From: Baylisascaris procyonis
Taxonomy: Eukaryota; Nematoda; Chromadorea; Rhabditida; Ascarididae
DNA length: 64,000 nt
Reading direction: 5' to 3'
Assembly: GCA_037389465.1 (NCBI GenBank)
Contig: JAZARR010000250.1
Location: 1,054,001-1,118,000 of the forward strand
Part shown: piece by piece, positions 33,030 through 45,357 of the stretch
Numbering within the stretch: position 1 is the stretch's first letter
How the letters are laid out: each line of letters begins with the position of its first letter
The notes under the pieces: model-generated
What the model was told of the DNA's origin: nothing
The model's database searches: none
The model's input: only the letters and a program-made list of their open reading frames with translations
Translations under genes and position numbers: made by a program

Positions 33030-34876
33030 CAATCAATCAATAATTTTGAAAATATTACAGTATATAACGCATAGTATATAGTTTCATCGATAAATCCTAC
33101 TCATTTGATGCCTTTTTAATATGAAGCAACTAAAGCAATTTTAATATTTAATGCTTGTAGAGGATACGTTCGAAGACCTTTGTATAATACTTCCCGACAA
33201 TTAAACGTCGTATCAATCCTTTAATTTATCACTCATTCACTTATTCCTTATCAAATATTAAGCGTTATCTAGAGCACTTTCTTTGCTACATAACGGGGAT
33301 CGTAGATAGTAGAAGAAACGAATCTACAAACTTGGCATGAGTTTTGTGTCGTTTTTTCAACCTTTAATTCTGTCAAACCGTCAATTTTCCAACATTGTCT
33401 ATGGAATAAACAACCATCTATTCCTTATTGCCTTATAACAAATATTTAAAAAAAACCCATAGTTCAACTTCGCGGATTAATCGACACACAAGGAAAATAA
33501 TCGTAGTGAAAAGAAAGGAAAAAAACATGATATAGAAGTGATAATGTTTCCACAAAATAAGTAGGGGAGTTGGAATTTATTCAAAATCCAGATGGGATTT
33601 AGTTAAAATACGATCGGTGTTAATCGTTGTCACGAATAGGTCACGGCTTAATCTTTGGATATACATAACCTTTGGATATAATCTTTGAGTATAAATCTTT
33701 GGTATCAGTTGGCTTTTGATCAACTAGAATCGTGACTACGCTCAATTTATCCCCCTGTAACTGAGAGGAAAACTCCTTCTGGTCCAGCCTTTATCAAAAA
33801 CTTCACAAAAACTCTAAACAAAAAAGCCATGAGAGAAGGAAATCACAAAGCTAATAATCCAGAATTTAAGGATATCGGTTACACCGATCAGGTTCCCTAT
33901 CAATCGTGATCCCCAACAAGCATCGCGCATAACCAAGAAGCAAACAAATCCAACGATGAAATTCGTTATACATAGTAGACTCCAAACCTCAGAATCCGTT
34001 CAACCAACAACAAATCAGTTAGCAACAAACACAATTTTCTCAACCAACAATCCACCTATCGTTAATTGAATCTTCATTGCACTGCAAATGAAATGAATGA
34101 GAATTCGAGTATGTTCGTTGTCGTATAGTTCGAGCAATTATGCAGTATTCCTCTAAGAAACTTCATTTATTACTATATCGGAAATTTTGTTTGCTTCCTT
34201 TCTGAAATTTTTCGCAAATTTCTGTCTTTTCAACTTTTTTTGGGAAAAATTCGCTAGCGAGATAAGGGATTTCCGAATTCAACGAACTAAATGATTGACG
34301 AATTGCGTTAAAATAAAAATTTGGCACATACCCAATTTTCTATTCGTTCAATTGAGAAAGAACCATTCCTATGAAGGATTTTATAGCGAATATTATCGTA
34401 ACTTTTGCCTAGTTCAAGATAGTTGAGTGAGTAGTGGGAGTTTATTCATGGTTCCCAAGTAGGTAGCGGTGGGTAAGTTATTACGATTTCAGTTTATTCG
34501 ATGTTGAGTGTAATACTTTAGTTTCTACAGATTTGTTGGTCGAATTGAGCGGGTGACTTGACTTTATTGTCAAGTTCCGTTCGTGTGGCGAGTGGTTGCT
34601 TTTTAGGCAGTGTGGTTTAAGGTTTTCGACTTTGGTTTTTTATTTGCTCATTATCGTTTTTATAGTTCGAAATAAACATTATTAGTTCTGCTTCAACGTT
34701 ACGTTAGTTGGCATTTAGCGATGAATCTGGTGCAGATCGATGTTCAGTTTCAGAGCAGAGAGCCGGTGATTGAGTTGACGGTTGCAAGGGAATAAGCAAT
34801 GTTGTGGTTAAGTGTTATTGATGTGCAAATACAATTCAGCAGTGTAAATCGGCTCTAATGCTGCAAAACGTGTGCA
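33030..34876. other. Divergent intergenic region between rps-14 and EI24/EPG-4
   Basis: No supported coding exon. A short upstream frame (ATG at 34721, 24 codons) precedes the EI24 start. Near 33640-33710 the phrase CTTTGGATATAA/CTTTGAGTATAA recurs about three times. Promoters of both flanking genes are expected here, but no specific element can be named. Confidence 0.45.
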
Positions 34877-36962
34877 ATGGTTATACGGCATTTCGTCGTC
34901 GACTATTTCAACGGTCTACGATCATCGCTTTATGGATTCTTTGTAAGTTTTCATATTTTTTAGCAAAAAAATTGTTTTTATGTTTTTTTAATAACATTGT
35001 AATTTATATTCTAAACTTTAATAGCTTATTAATCCAAAGGTACAGATAGATGCAATTGTTAAATAAATAAATATATACATAAATATTTATTTATTTTTGA
35101 GTATAGAAGTGATGGGTTTATATCGATAATGACCTGTTGATTGCACTCATGGTGCATATTTCTATGATTAACGCCATCATATCAGCCTTAAAAATTTGCT
35201 TCCAGATCGTTTGCAGATACTTTACTGAGAAAGGAATATTGGGGGGAAGGGAGTGGAAAGGAGGTTCATACGAATAAACAGGATGTTGCCACACATCTCT
35301 GGCTCATCGATGCTTTTTTTTTGAGGGTTTCACCATGCCCTCTATCCCCTTTCTCCCGATATAGCTCCTTGGAAGACTCACCCCTCCTGCCGAATCGGAT
35401 TGGTGGCTTCACGAGGAGCAAAATCAACATCTCGAGTATCTACCCAACATAGCGAAGAATTTGATTCTTCTATTGTTTGGGTTCGAATCGTAGATTACAC
35501 ACATCACCTTATATTTATTAAAAACGCTATTTTATTTTCTTTTAATTGCTGTTGATGTCAAATTTATTTAGAACAGTGGTGCAATATGACGCTTTATTAG
35601 TTACATTGACATGTAATTATGAAGTTGAATTTATAGGTGTTACATAAATTGAATACGACGCCTAACGATGCGTCGACTAAAAGTGACGATGCTTCAAGCA
35701 GGAGGAGTGAAACCAGGGTGACAACGGTGTTGAAACAACGACGATTAGCCAATGCAACTACCACACCGAAGGCAAGCGCAGAAGAGTTGGAACCTCAAAA
35801 ACCGACCGCTGTCAAAAGGTGAGCTTATCATCGTCGACGCATCACTCTTCGATTTGATCTTGTGACCGTCTACAATGACCTTTATTCCTTATTGCACGTT
35901 GTTTAGAATTCCTTATTCGGTGAAATAAAGACATTTGCAACTAAGGAAAGTGTGCATCATCTGTGATAGATCCGTTGTTCTCTCATAAGTTGTGACGTGA
36001 CAATTGATTGTGCAAAACATGGAGGTTAAGCTAACAAAAGTATAATTGTTGGGTTTTTAAGGTACGAGTGCAAGCATGAAAGGTAAACCAGGATGTGGAA
36101 GAAGTCCTGGATGTCGAAAATTCTTTCAAATGCCGAAATGCTGTTGAAATCGGGGAAATGTTCGAGTGTTTCTTTGTTGTGTTGGAGAGGTTTATAGTAG
36201 GTAGATGTTGATGTGAAGCTTTTTCGATGCCGGCTAGGTGTTTTCTTTCATCTGGCAGGTGTAGTAAAAAGCAAGAGAAGAAGCGGTATCAACAGCGCAC
36301 ATCAAGTGAACATTCGCTATGAGATGTGCGTTCGCATTCCGCTAACAGCCTTTGTTGTTTTATTGCGGTTGTTGTTGTCTTGATAATTTTTAGTGGTGAT
36401 CGCTTGAAGGTGGACGAATATTCGACTACGCAAGAAGTCTTTTAAGGTGACGAGGTTACAGGGCTACATGATTTAGTCCAAACATGTTTCTAGTATAAAT
36501 AAGTGTTTAGCAGCCAGTTGGTGATCTGTAGTTAGAGGGTTAGGCAGGCTATATAGGTCAAGGTTAGGTTAGAGGTACGAGAGGTATTGAATCTTTTTTG
36601 CAGAGTGCTTCAATGTATGGGTTTAAATGTGGCATGCGTAATTGCGCTACAATTTATTTTATTGCCAATAATGAGACTTATCGCATATCTATCACCATTC
36701 TCATTGCCGCAAAATTGGACAGCTGAATTCGTATCGAGTGCGGTGGGCATCATCTCGATTCTACCATTTTTTGTGATCACAAGACTCGTCAATGCACTTT
36801 GGTTCTCAGATATTGCAAACGCTTCGCTTAGATATCGAGGGTTGCAACCAGCTGTACCCATTTCGTTCAGGTTGCTTTTTCCGGCACTTCAGCTTGTAGA
36901 TTGCAAGATTGGTCCGATCAGTTAAGTATTGAGAAATGTAGACGAGCGTGTGCGGAAGCTAC

Positions 36963-37005
<43 letters not shown>

Positions 37006-39916
37006 ATTAACAAGGAACGTTCTTTGAGAAATGAGGTCTCATTATTGTCTATATATCGGAAGATAGAATAGCATATAGCATGTTGTGTTCAACTATGACT
37101 GGATGTTTGTTCGTTGCTGTATGTTTGTCTGCTGTCTGTTTTGGTTTGTGCACTTTTTGCGCAGTTCTTTCTGCTTATTTATGCGCTCCGAAATAGAATA
37201 TTGGAGTGTCTGGTTTTCCATATCAATCTAAGGCAACGTATGATTGAGATCTACTCTGAATGAGATGTCATTTGGAGCCATTCAGGATAAACTGCCTTGT
37301 GAATATCATAGTTTAAAGGCCAATACTTGCAAGCGTTATAGTTGTTGGTGAGGAATAAAACTATTTAAGTAGGATATATTGGAAAGTTAGTGAATGTTCG
37401 ACTGAGAATTGTTTTATTTCCACCATGTTAGCTAATGTGCAAAAGTGCCATAAAACTTCGATATTTGTTCGACTTATTTGCTTGTTTAAGTCGAGCGGCG
37501 GCCGATTTTGTTGTTGCAATCTTAGTCGAGGTGGTTTTCTTACTACAATCACTGATGATGGTCTATCTACCAATCCCTTTAATTGCTCCACTCATCACAT
37601 TCTTTCATCTTTCTCTTCTTCATGCTCTCTACAGGTATCATTTGTTCTTCATTTTGTTGTTTTTACTCTCCACTTTTATTTTCACTATTCATGTTTAGTG
37701 TTTAGAGGGGGTTTTGGCCATATAAAGCAATGGATCATATACCGGATAGGCGAGAGAGCCTTTGGTCCGTGATACATATCTATGAATTGACAGTTATGCT
37801 TTTTATGTGATGCATGTTAAATATAGGAGTGTTTAATGTGACACAATAAAAAGCAATATAGAGAGCGATTGTTACAGCGCGCTTGCGGCGAATATACCGC
37901 AGTTTGCAGGCGTTCATTTATCGCTTACAATGCTATTTATTATTATTTTGCTACCCTTCCTTATGATCTTCTTTGATATCAAAAGGCAGCAAGGAAAGGT
38001 GTTGTAGAGCTACAGCAGCATCTGTTCCTGAATCAGGATTCGATGTGGTTGTTGAATTGAACCAAACTCGAGCTGAGGAGGATTCAGTTCAGCGTTGTTA
38101 TGCCGGAGTAAATAAATTGTGGTGGTCGGGAACAGTGATAAAAAAAAACGCTTCGTTCGAGTTATTCTAAGCTATAAAGTAACAACAAGCAGAGATAAAA
38201 TCAAAAAAAGGTGCTGATCGCTATAAGTGTCGTAGATTGCTCGCCGTTATGGAGTGCATAGTATCACTCAATTTTTTTTTTCGAAGTAAATGGGTTTTCA
38301 TACCATCATAACGCTTTGTCATAGAAAATGGATGAGTGCAAAATAAAATCTACCATGTATCTAATGCCTTTAACGAAATCACATATATAAATATGAGCAA
38401 ATAAATATATGTGTTTATTTATATGTTTATTTGTTTATCCAAATCGGAAAGTTCGTTACTTAGCCTATCTCGGTAATGGCTATATGACTCTATGAGACTA
38501 TGCTGACATTGCTATGATATATGAGTGATTCATCTACTTGTAGTGCATCTCACTACATATATTCTAGCTTCGAATATTTTTGGATGTCACAAGGATTTGA
38601 GCTAAAGAGTCGATTAGCGAAAATCGAACGTTGTTGGCCATATTTTATGGGTTTCGGTACACCATTGACACTCCTTACGATGACATCGAATAATTTTATT
38701 GTCAACGGATGTTTATTCGGAATGTTCTTCCCATTTTTCATCGTCAGCAGCTATCTTGTTAGTTGCTCATTTCGATGAATGGAATCGAATTGATATATTT
38801 TTGGCTAATTTTACTTTTTAAAACATTGCCGATTCATTCTTCATACTATATGCTGGGATGAACAAAGTGGAATTTTTTAAATAGTTAATTTTTTGCAAGG
38901 AAGGCCTGAGAGATTGGTGGGGAATGGAGGAATTATATGAGGGAGAATCGGATTACTAGTTTGATGGGAATTCATTGAAACTCTTAGGAATTAGAAGTAA
39001 TTCATTTCGAAAATTGTAAAAAAAAAGTAATTAGCTGCTGAATACATTTTCACTTCAAAATTTTTTAAATTTTTCTTTTGAAAACTGAATGGGAGATTTG
39101 ATTGTTCCTCAGTAATCAGTGACCGTTTTTCTTATTTGTCATGCAACTATTTATAGAATTTGATAACAAAGGATAAATTTGAGGTGATCGATGATCATCC
39201 GATTGCATAATTGAGGGATTTTAAAAGACTTACAGGAGAAAATTGCTTGCTGATTACTTCAATTTTTTATGCGTTAAAATGTGCCAATTTTTGCGTATAT
39301 TAAAATTGCGATAGATTGCCGAATGAGTTTTGCCTTTTTTGCCCAATGATGGAAATACTTTATCAGTTGCCTTTCTGAATCACTATAGCACAAGTGAGAT
39401 CTTGTTGATAAATATATCTGAGGGTTATAAAAGGCGAATCTCATTCATCATTAATATTGCCGTGAAGCATATTACACATTTGAAACTTAGATTTTATGCA
39501 AGTAAATTACTCGATTAGTGGATTAAATTTAATAATATATAGCAATATTTGACTAGAGTCTTTTTTCCACGTTTAGCGTAATTTTACTAAGCTTTGAATC
39601 ATTGAATTTGTTTTTGCATTTTTCATGCAAAAATAATTGATTATAGTATTGAAATTTGAAGGCGGATGTGAAGGTACGCTGTGAGGATTGTACATCTATG
39701 CCTAGTGTGCACATATTCTGGCCATCATTAATCGTCACAAATCGCATATCGGCTTACGTATCCGAGCTGGTCTCGGTCAAATCGAAACACATCAATGTGC
39801 CTCAGAAGAGGGCTTCTTCTGCTCATGCTTATATACCGTCATCTTACTCTCATCATTCGCGATCATCAATCAAATCGGTAGTTGACGATCGATCACGTCC
39901 ATCGTCTGGTAGATGA
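34877..39916 (+). CDS. epg-4: EI24/EPG-4 family ER membrane protein, 382 residues
   Basis: EI24 (EPG-4 in C. elegans) is an ER multi-pass membrane protein needed for autophagosome maturation. Six exons: 34877-34942, 35637-35818, 36604-36870, 37446-37634, 38568-38757 and 39662-39916 (stop TGA). Total 1149 nt; the phases agree at all junctions. The ATG at 34877 is chosen because it alone keeps frame with exon 2 and gives DYFNGLRSSLYGFF, matching the family's conserved start; an in-frame stop lies 21 nt upstream. Family signatures include VLQCMGLN, RLVNALWFSDIA, HLSLLHALYSFEYFW and KIERCWPYFMGFGTPL. Several hydrophobic segments span about residues 85-290. It is longer than the human protein (340) because of a Ser/Arg-rich tail (SSYSHHSRSSIKSVVDDR). 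The exon 4 acceptor (CAAAAG) and exon 6 acceptor (TTGAAG) are weak, so those edges are less certain. Confidence 0.9.
36967..37002. repeat. (TA)n microsatellite in an EI24 intron
   Basis: A pure TA tract of about 36 bp inside intron 3 of the EI24/EPG-4 gene. Confidence 0.95.
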
Positions 39917-40595
39917 CGTGTTGATTGAAGTTTGGTGCAATTTGTGTCTAATTTGTGAATAAATCAAAGCTTAAGCCAGTATTATAAGTTATTGTTTGAA
40001 TTAAAATTTAGAATAAGGAAGAGTGAGAGTTGCTTCAACTATGGCCTAACTGAGTTAATTTTGTTCACTATACGAAGTGTGTGACAATGATTTGATGTTT
40101 TTTTTTCTCGTGGAAAATACGTATTTGTGCACTCTGAAACTAGTTCGATCTCTATTTATGTTATGTAACTGTTGTCTCTTTTTTTTTTGCAATTTCATTG
40201 AATATTACTTAGTATTTTGCTTTCATTGATCAATGTTTTGTTGTTGTTCAAATAAGTCCAAATATGAAAATGTGCCATTTGGGAGAGGGGGAGGGGAGGG
40301 GTGGGGTTATAATCAATGGGTTTCTGTGCAATGCGAGATTATTATTGCGCTTAATTTGCTGGTCTATCGCATTGCTTTACCTCTATTGCATTGTTGCATT
40401 TGTTTTCGATACCGCTAATCAATGTCTCTTTTTTTCTTGCCTTCTTTGCTTATTGGATGTTTTTATTAAAAAAAAAATGCTAGCATTAATATAACCTGGT
40501 TTTTATTAATGCTAGAAATTAATTTTTATTAAGAATGGTTTATTAATTAAGGATTAGGGGGGGATTAGTTGGGAAAATTGTGCAACTAAGGCATC

Positions 40596-40856
40596 TTAGT
40601 CAGTTGTATCAGATTTTTTTTTGCTAGGCCGCATCTTCATACCACATTCGAAGGAATTTGTAGCTTTACGTTCATTTACCCCTTCTGGCAATTTATGATA
40701 ACTCTCACCTTGAAAAATAATTGAAATAAGGTTTTGCGAGGGAATCCCGGATAATCGTTTACTAGTGTACGGATCATAACGAATCGATACCCCACTATGG
40801 GGATGGGTGTGAATATATATTGGGCGATCATGGAATGTAAATATTAGATCGCTTAT
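40596..40856 (-). CDS. Open frame with a CRIB-like motif, possible last exon
   Basis: An 86-codon minus-strand frame ending in TAA (40598-40596) with no ATG near its start, so if real it is a terminal exon behind an acceptor near 40855 (AAATAAG). It contains IHTHPHSGVSIRYDPYTSKR followed by LSGIPSQ. This loosely resembles the CRIB/p21-binding motif (hydrophobic-x-H-x-x-H-x-G, then aromatic-D-P and G-hydrophobic-P), as in PAK and WASP proteins that bind Cdc42/Rac. The C terminus is charged (ERKATNSFECGMKMR, then a Lys triplet). No upstream exon was found, and chance frames of this length occur elsewhere in the window, so the call is tentative. It converges on EI24/EPG-4, 0.7 kb away. Confidence 0.3.
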   Translation of the reverse strand: MSDLIFTFHDRPIYIHTHPHSGVSIRYDPYTSKRLSGIPSQNLISIIFQGESYHKLPEGVNERKATNSFECGMKMRPSKKKSDTTD

Positions 40857-40979
40857 TTAAATCACTAAATAATAAATACTGGGGATGTAATTTAGAAGTT
40901 CGTTATAGCTGCGCGATAGCCACATCCATAACAATAGCACCGCGTTACGCCATTTTTAGCACAATTCACTAAGATCGAT

Positions 40980-41110
40980 CACTTAGTGGGCATTATTGCA
41001 GAGGACGATGGCGGCCTGGCTGCGAACCGCGAACGGGGCTGAGCTTGTGCCCCACATTTGGTACGCACCACTACCGTACCGTGCATTCTCTATAAGCGGA
41101 TACTAACGCC
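40980..41110 (+). repeat. Left arm of an imperfect inverted repeat, with a 33-codon frame
   Basis: About 131 bp that recur in inverted orientation at 41408-41538, roughly three quarters identical and without gaps. The arm is GC-richer than its surroundings. It holds a frame from ATG 41008 to TAA 41106 (begins MAAWLRTANGAE, ends SISGY) that matches the opposite arm in length, start and stop. It also holds a small hairpin (GGTACG, loop, CGTACC) around 41070-41090, which the other arm keeps. It could be a foldback element, a duplicated small peptide gene or a structured RNA. Confidence 0.8.
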
Positions 41111-41407
41111 GATTACGGGAACTCGTAAACTGTGATTAAAAACATGGGATTTCCCCGCTCCCCCCCCCCCTCCCCATTCAATTCAAATGTCAAGTAATCA
41201 ATCCCCTCACGCGAACTTCAGCTAGATTGAACTAGGGGAAGCATACTTGCTAGATGGGTCATCACCCACTATAATCGCTGATTACCCATGCAGCACGTGT
41301 GCCTTCTCTCTTTCATTTAAGCTGAAACTTTGCAAAGGGGCATTATTTGACACTCTGAATTGAATGATGGGAAAACTTGCATGTTTCTATCATAGGTTTT
41401 TGTGGTT

Positions 41408-41538
41408 TGCGTTAGTATTCGCTTGAAGAGAGTGCGGAGTACGGTAATGTTGCGTACGCATTGGGAAACAGGCGCTCAGCTCCGTTTGCGGTTCGCAGAC
41501 GCGGTGCCATCGTTCTCTGCAATTGTGCCCACTTAGTG
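41408..41538 (-). repeat. Right arm of the inverted repeat, with a matching 33-codon frame
   Basis: The inverted counterpart of 40980-41110. Its frame runs on the minus strand from ATG at 41510 to TAA at 41412 (begins MAPRLRTANGAE, ends SSSEY). Shared peptide positions include LRTANGAE, a YA pair, LPY, and S-x-S-x-x-Y at the end. Of the differing codons only about four are silent and about a dozen change the residue, so protein-level selection is not evident. The two arms are separated by about 300 bp of non-coding sequence. Confidence 0.8.
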
Positions 41539-43003
41539 TTTGCATAGTTTTATTTGTAAGGGGAGAGAGGGGCGGGGTGGCCAAAATTTAGTACTATGAT
41601 GGGTTTTTGAGGAGTACAACTAATATTTATTAGAAGTAATATTTTATGCAGAGAATAAATTTGAATTGAAGGTGATTTTTGGGGATTTTTTTTTTTGAAA
41701 GAATAGGAAACATCGTAGTGCTGAGTGATAGCGAGCACTTTATCTTTAGTATGAGTGTTAGGTTGAAACGATAGTTTAATATTATGAATAAAAGTTTGAA
41801 TATTTCCCCGTCGAATATTTTAGATGCAAGCAGAGGATTGTATGTATGAACTCATTATTACTATTGTTTTTTTTTCTCATTATTTTATAGATTTTGTGAA
41901 AAATTTTTCATTGGCATCTAAGTTATGAATATGGAAATTCTTTATCGCTTGTCATTGATGTGTGTTCACCATTGATCATCATTGTATTATTTGTCTTTAA
42001 AATGTTGCTAATTCCGGTAATATTTAAAAAATTAACCATTTATCGAAGAACTATAATCAAAATTTATGATTGAAATTTATTTACTTTTAATTTTTTTTTT
42101 TTTTTGTTAATGTGAATATTTTCTTCAATTAAATTGATTTGTTTCTCATAGTATCGCTCAAATAAATTTATTGTACAGTTGATCATCTATTGTGTTGATT
42201 GAGTTTATTTATTTGATGGTTATTAACCATATTATTTTGATATCGATTATTTAAACTTATTATTCACTTTTTTTTAATTTCATAATTTTATATTCATAGA
42301 GTATCGTGTATATTTTATTGCGCTATTTAAAAGCTAATTTATGAAAAGTGATATTTGGAAGTATGGAGGCAATCGTTTGAGATGTAGAATGAATCGAAGA
42401 GGTAATGAATGACAGGCGAAGTCTCTAGGGGTTAGCGATCTTCGACTGTTGTTGAATTGTTTATAATGCTGCGTCGTGATATGGTTGGGGGGGAGGGGAG
42501 TGAAGGAGATTCTAAACTGAGGGTAGCACCTTTTCAGATTCCATTTAGGCTATTTCATTGATATAATTAAATGCTCGTGTATAGTCGACGTTTTTATGTA
42601 CGCTTTTATCTAATAGATGCAAAAGGGTTTCGTAGAATGTATAATAGTGTGGCTGCAAGGAGACGTTGTGTGGTGGTGTGCTCACATTTTTGTTCCGGTA
42701 GAAATACGTATCATTTTCTTGCATCGCTCAAGCCTCAAAATCTCGCGTTAGACGATATCTCGATCGCAACGGGGGGGGGGGGGTGAGTTCAACGCATAAT
42801 CATATGAAGGCAGGTTAGATCGATGCCTGATTGGACGAAGGGCTTCCACCCTTCCATCCCATCCTGTCCTCGGGCATTACATTATTGTTGTGTTGTTATA
42901 TTTTATGCAGTTCACATATTTCTTTAAGCAAACATTAACAACGTTCCGCTAGCGCTTTCATGCATCGATCTTTCGAAGTGTCAATTTTTTTTTTTTATTT
43001 TCA
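41539..43003. other. Intergenic stretch upstream of rpl-36
   Basis: No supported coding exon. It has poly-T tracts, a run of G at 42769-42782 and AT-rich sequence. A 71-codon plus frame at 42571-42786 ends in that G run and is not supported. It should include the promoter of the rpl-36 transcription unit. Confidence 0.5.
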
Positions 43004-43004
43004 G
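42985..43004 (+). promoter_or_regulatory. Candidate trans-splice acceptor of rpl-36
   Basis: A long poly-T tract ending in ATTTTCAG at 43004, 12 nt before the rpl-36 ATG, with no upstream coding exon. This is the usual arrangement for spliced-leader addition on a nematode ribosomal protein message. Confidence 0.6.
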
Positions 43005-43016
43005 ACCGCCTGGAGA

Positions 43017-44531
43017 ATGGTAGCGGTCGAAGCGTTAGCAGTGGGCCTCAATGCTGGCTATAAGGTAAGTTTTTATATAGTTTCTGCTTTAACTGTACTT
43101 TTTTGATCGTGGAGTAGTTGTTTTGGATTATGGATGGAGGAGAGATGAAATATAAAAATTGTTAGAGGATCTCAGCCATTCATGGTTAGACTTTTTAGCA
43201 GTCATCGTCGTATTATTTGCTAGACATTGTTTTGATCATTCATAAGGTTTTTTTAAGTGGTATATTAATTGAATATTAGGGAACGAAAAATTTTTATGAA
43301 TATATTTGCGTTTATCTGGAATAGCAACAAATATTAGTGAGTTAGGGAGGTATGATGTGGTTGCATAATTTCACTCATTCGTTCTCAGTAAGTCTAAAGG
43401 GTTCTTAGGGGGCGTAACAGATGGCTAGCAATAAAAGACTTGTTGAAGATGAGTTTTTTTTTTTTTTTGCGTGCATGACATTCGCTGTTGCGGTGAAAAA
43501 GTCAGTGATTGTTTGCGATGTTCATCGTCGTTGCAACTAGACATTGGGCTAGTTTCTACGGTGATGTTGACTTGTATATTTGCTATTGCTGTAGATTATG
43601 GGGTGTAATCATTGCTTAGTGTAATACAGCAGGAAATCGCGGTTTAGTCTGCTTCGTCGATTGCGAATAGAGTTTTAGTCTTAGTTTTAGTTTCTTTTAT
43701 AATACTGATTTTGAAGTAAGATTCATTTGTGATGTATCGGAGCATGGACAGAAGTTGGTTACATTGCAGAAAAACGACCATAGTTCATTATTGATTAGTT
43801 TGAGGGGCCAAAAAATCAATACGTGTGTTATTGATTAATTTGAGGTGACAAAGAATGAGCGCAAGCAGAGACAAAATCGGCACAAAGGACGTCTCTCGAA
43901 GAGGAACAAAATTGTTAGGGAATTGGTACGTGAGGTCACTGGTATGGCTCCTTATGAGCGAAGAGCTATGGAGTTGCTCAGAATTAGGTTGGTTCTATTT
44001 CAGTTTTGGCCCAGTGGGTGAGATTTTCGATGACAAGTTGATTTTTTTTTTTTCATATTTGTGATTGGGAACCCTTTTCGACGTCAAGGTTTAGAGTGGA
44101 AACTGGGAACTTTTGGATTTTGCAATGTTTGATGGGTTTGTAATACTTAGGTGAAGGACCCATAATAAAACAATATGATAAGAAATCAAGTGTTCACGTA
44201 CCAGCGATAATAGTAAATGAATGAAGGCGACAGAATTGATGAAGGATTTAAAGCTAATCTATATTTGGATTATTGGTGAGGGTGATTTTTTTTTCGTTGC
44301 AATATATGAGCGTTATGATTTTTGATAAAATAAGGATATTTTCTTTTAATTTGTTTATTATTTTTGATTGCGGAAAGGCATGCTGATGGTGAATATGGGG
44401 GATATATTTGCAGTAAAGATAAGAAGGCATTGAAGTTCTTGAAGAAGCGCATTGGATCGCATGTTCGTGCGAAGAGGAAGCGAGATGAAGTTCAAGCGAT
44501 CCTCACGAACATGCGCAAACATCACAAATAA
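43017..44531 (+). CDS. rpl-36: 60S ribosomal protein eL36
   Basis: A component of the large ribosomal subunit. Three exons: 43017-43064, 43845-43987 and 44414-44531 (stop TAA 44529-44531). Total 309 nt, 102 residues, close to the usual 105. Conserved family segments are AVGLNAGYK, then [20 protein letters not shown] ending exon 2, then [20 protein letters not shown] and KRKRDE in exon 3. The C terminus NMRKHHK is shorter than the Ala/Lys-rich vertebrate tail. The phases (0, 2) agree; the donors are GTAAGT and GTTGGT, and the exon 3 acceptor is TTTGCAG. A longer frame starting at 43855 is out of frame with the gene. AATAAA at 44601-44606 is a plausible poly(A) signal. Confidence 0.97.
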
Positions 44532-44600
44532 TCAGTGATCGGCACTTGTTTGCTGCTGTTTGTTGTTTGTGTTGTTGTCGTTGAAATGTCTGCCGACATC

Positions 44601-44606
44601 AATAAA
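44601..44606 (+). terminator. Poly(A) signal of rpl-36
   Basis: A canonical AATAAA 70 nt after the rpl-36 stop codon, in a short 3' UTR typical of nematode genes. Confidence 0.6.
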
Positions 44607-45340
44607 GTGTATTTGTTTGTTGTATGCTGCTGGTTTATTGCTTGAAGGTTACAACTTAAAATGTTTACATAAATACCTCATGAAATATGATGTATTTTGT
44701 TATATTTAAGATAGTACTAAATGATTTGTTTCTTTCTTACGTAGTATTGGATGAATCCTAGTAAAACCTGTTGCAGTTCTCCTTTCGACTTGGAGATTCG
44801 CGGAGACGGTTTGTTGGGGAGTAGGCGGTAAGATAAGTTTTTTTATGAAATGGTGCAAGTTTTATGGTCTTTGATTTTATTCGATCGGATTGTATTGGGG
44901 TGAGACCGTTCAGGTTCAGTCGGATAGCAGAAGCTACGATGGGATGGGTTGAGCGCAGTTAAAAGCGATGAGTATTTGGTGGAATGATTATATGTGTGAG
45001 AGGAAGTGATGGGTTGAGGAGTCGGAGGGTGTTATATGCTGCATACGTCGATGTTGATTCTGAATCGTTGCAAATTGGGGGAGGGGGAAGAGATTCGTAC
45101 CGCATCAGCTCAGTCTGTTGGTAGCATAACTGAAGCGGATGGGCACCATTTGCAAGATCGATGAATGTTTAGCGACTAGTATATAAATGATATTGGTAAG
45201 GAATATAGGTGATATAATTAAGTATTCTCTACTTTGAAATATATTAAAATAGATTATCAGCGGCGATTGGTGATGATTTTTCTGAAACCTATATAAAACC
45301 GACTGGTTGCATATTTATATAGTAATTGATTTGTAGGGTT
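44607..45340. other. Interval between rpl-36 and the acyl carrier protein gene
   Basis: No supported coding exon. It is moderately G-rich, with a G run near 45080. An acceptor (TTGATTTGTAG, ending about 45336) lies 22 nt before the next start codon and may be a trans-splice site. The gap of about 0.8 kb is longer than typical intercistronic spacers in C. elegans operons but does not exclude co-transcription. Confidence 0.5.
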
Positions 45341-45357
45341 TCTATTTGACGAAAACA

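Noticed and set aside
34858..35049. Plus-strand frame starting at an ATG just upstream of the EI24 start
   Set aside because: It is in a different frame; only the ATG at 34877 joins exon 2 in phase and gives the conserved N terminus.
35396..35490. tRNA-like GGTTCGAATC box
   Set aside because: The T stem does not pair and no matching D arm or acceptor stem is present; it lies inside an EI24 intron.
40965..41000. Possible CRISPR or attachment-site palindrome (CACTAAG...CTTAGTG)
   Set aside because: A single short palindrome in a eukaryotic genome with no spacer array; it is part of the inverted-repeat arm border.
43855..44064. 69-codon plus-strand frame
   Set aside because: It overlaps rpl-36 exon 2 out of frame; the correct frame gives the eL36 sequence.
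45098..45170. tRNA-like AGCTCAG...TTGGTAGC sequence
   Set aside because: There is no T-arm box downstream and the D stem does not close.
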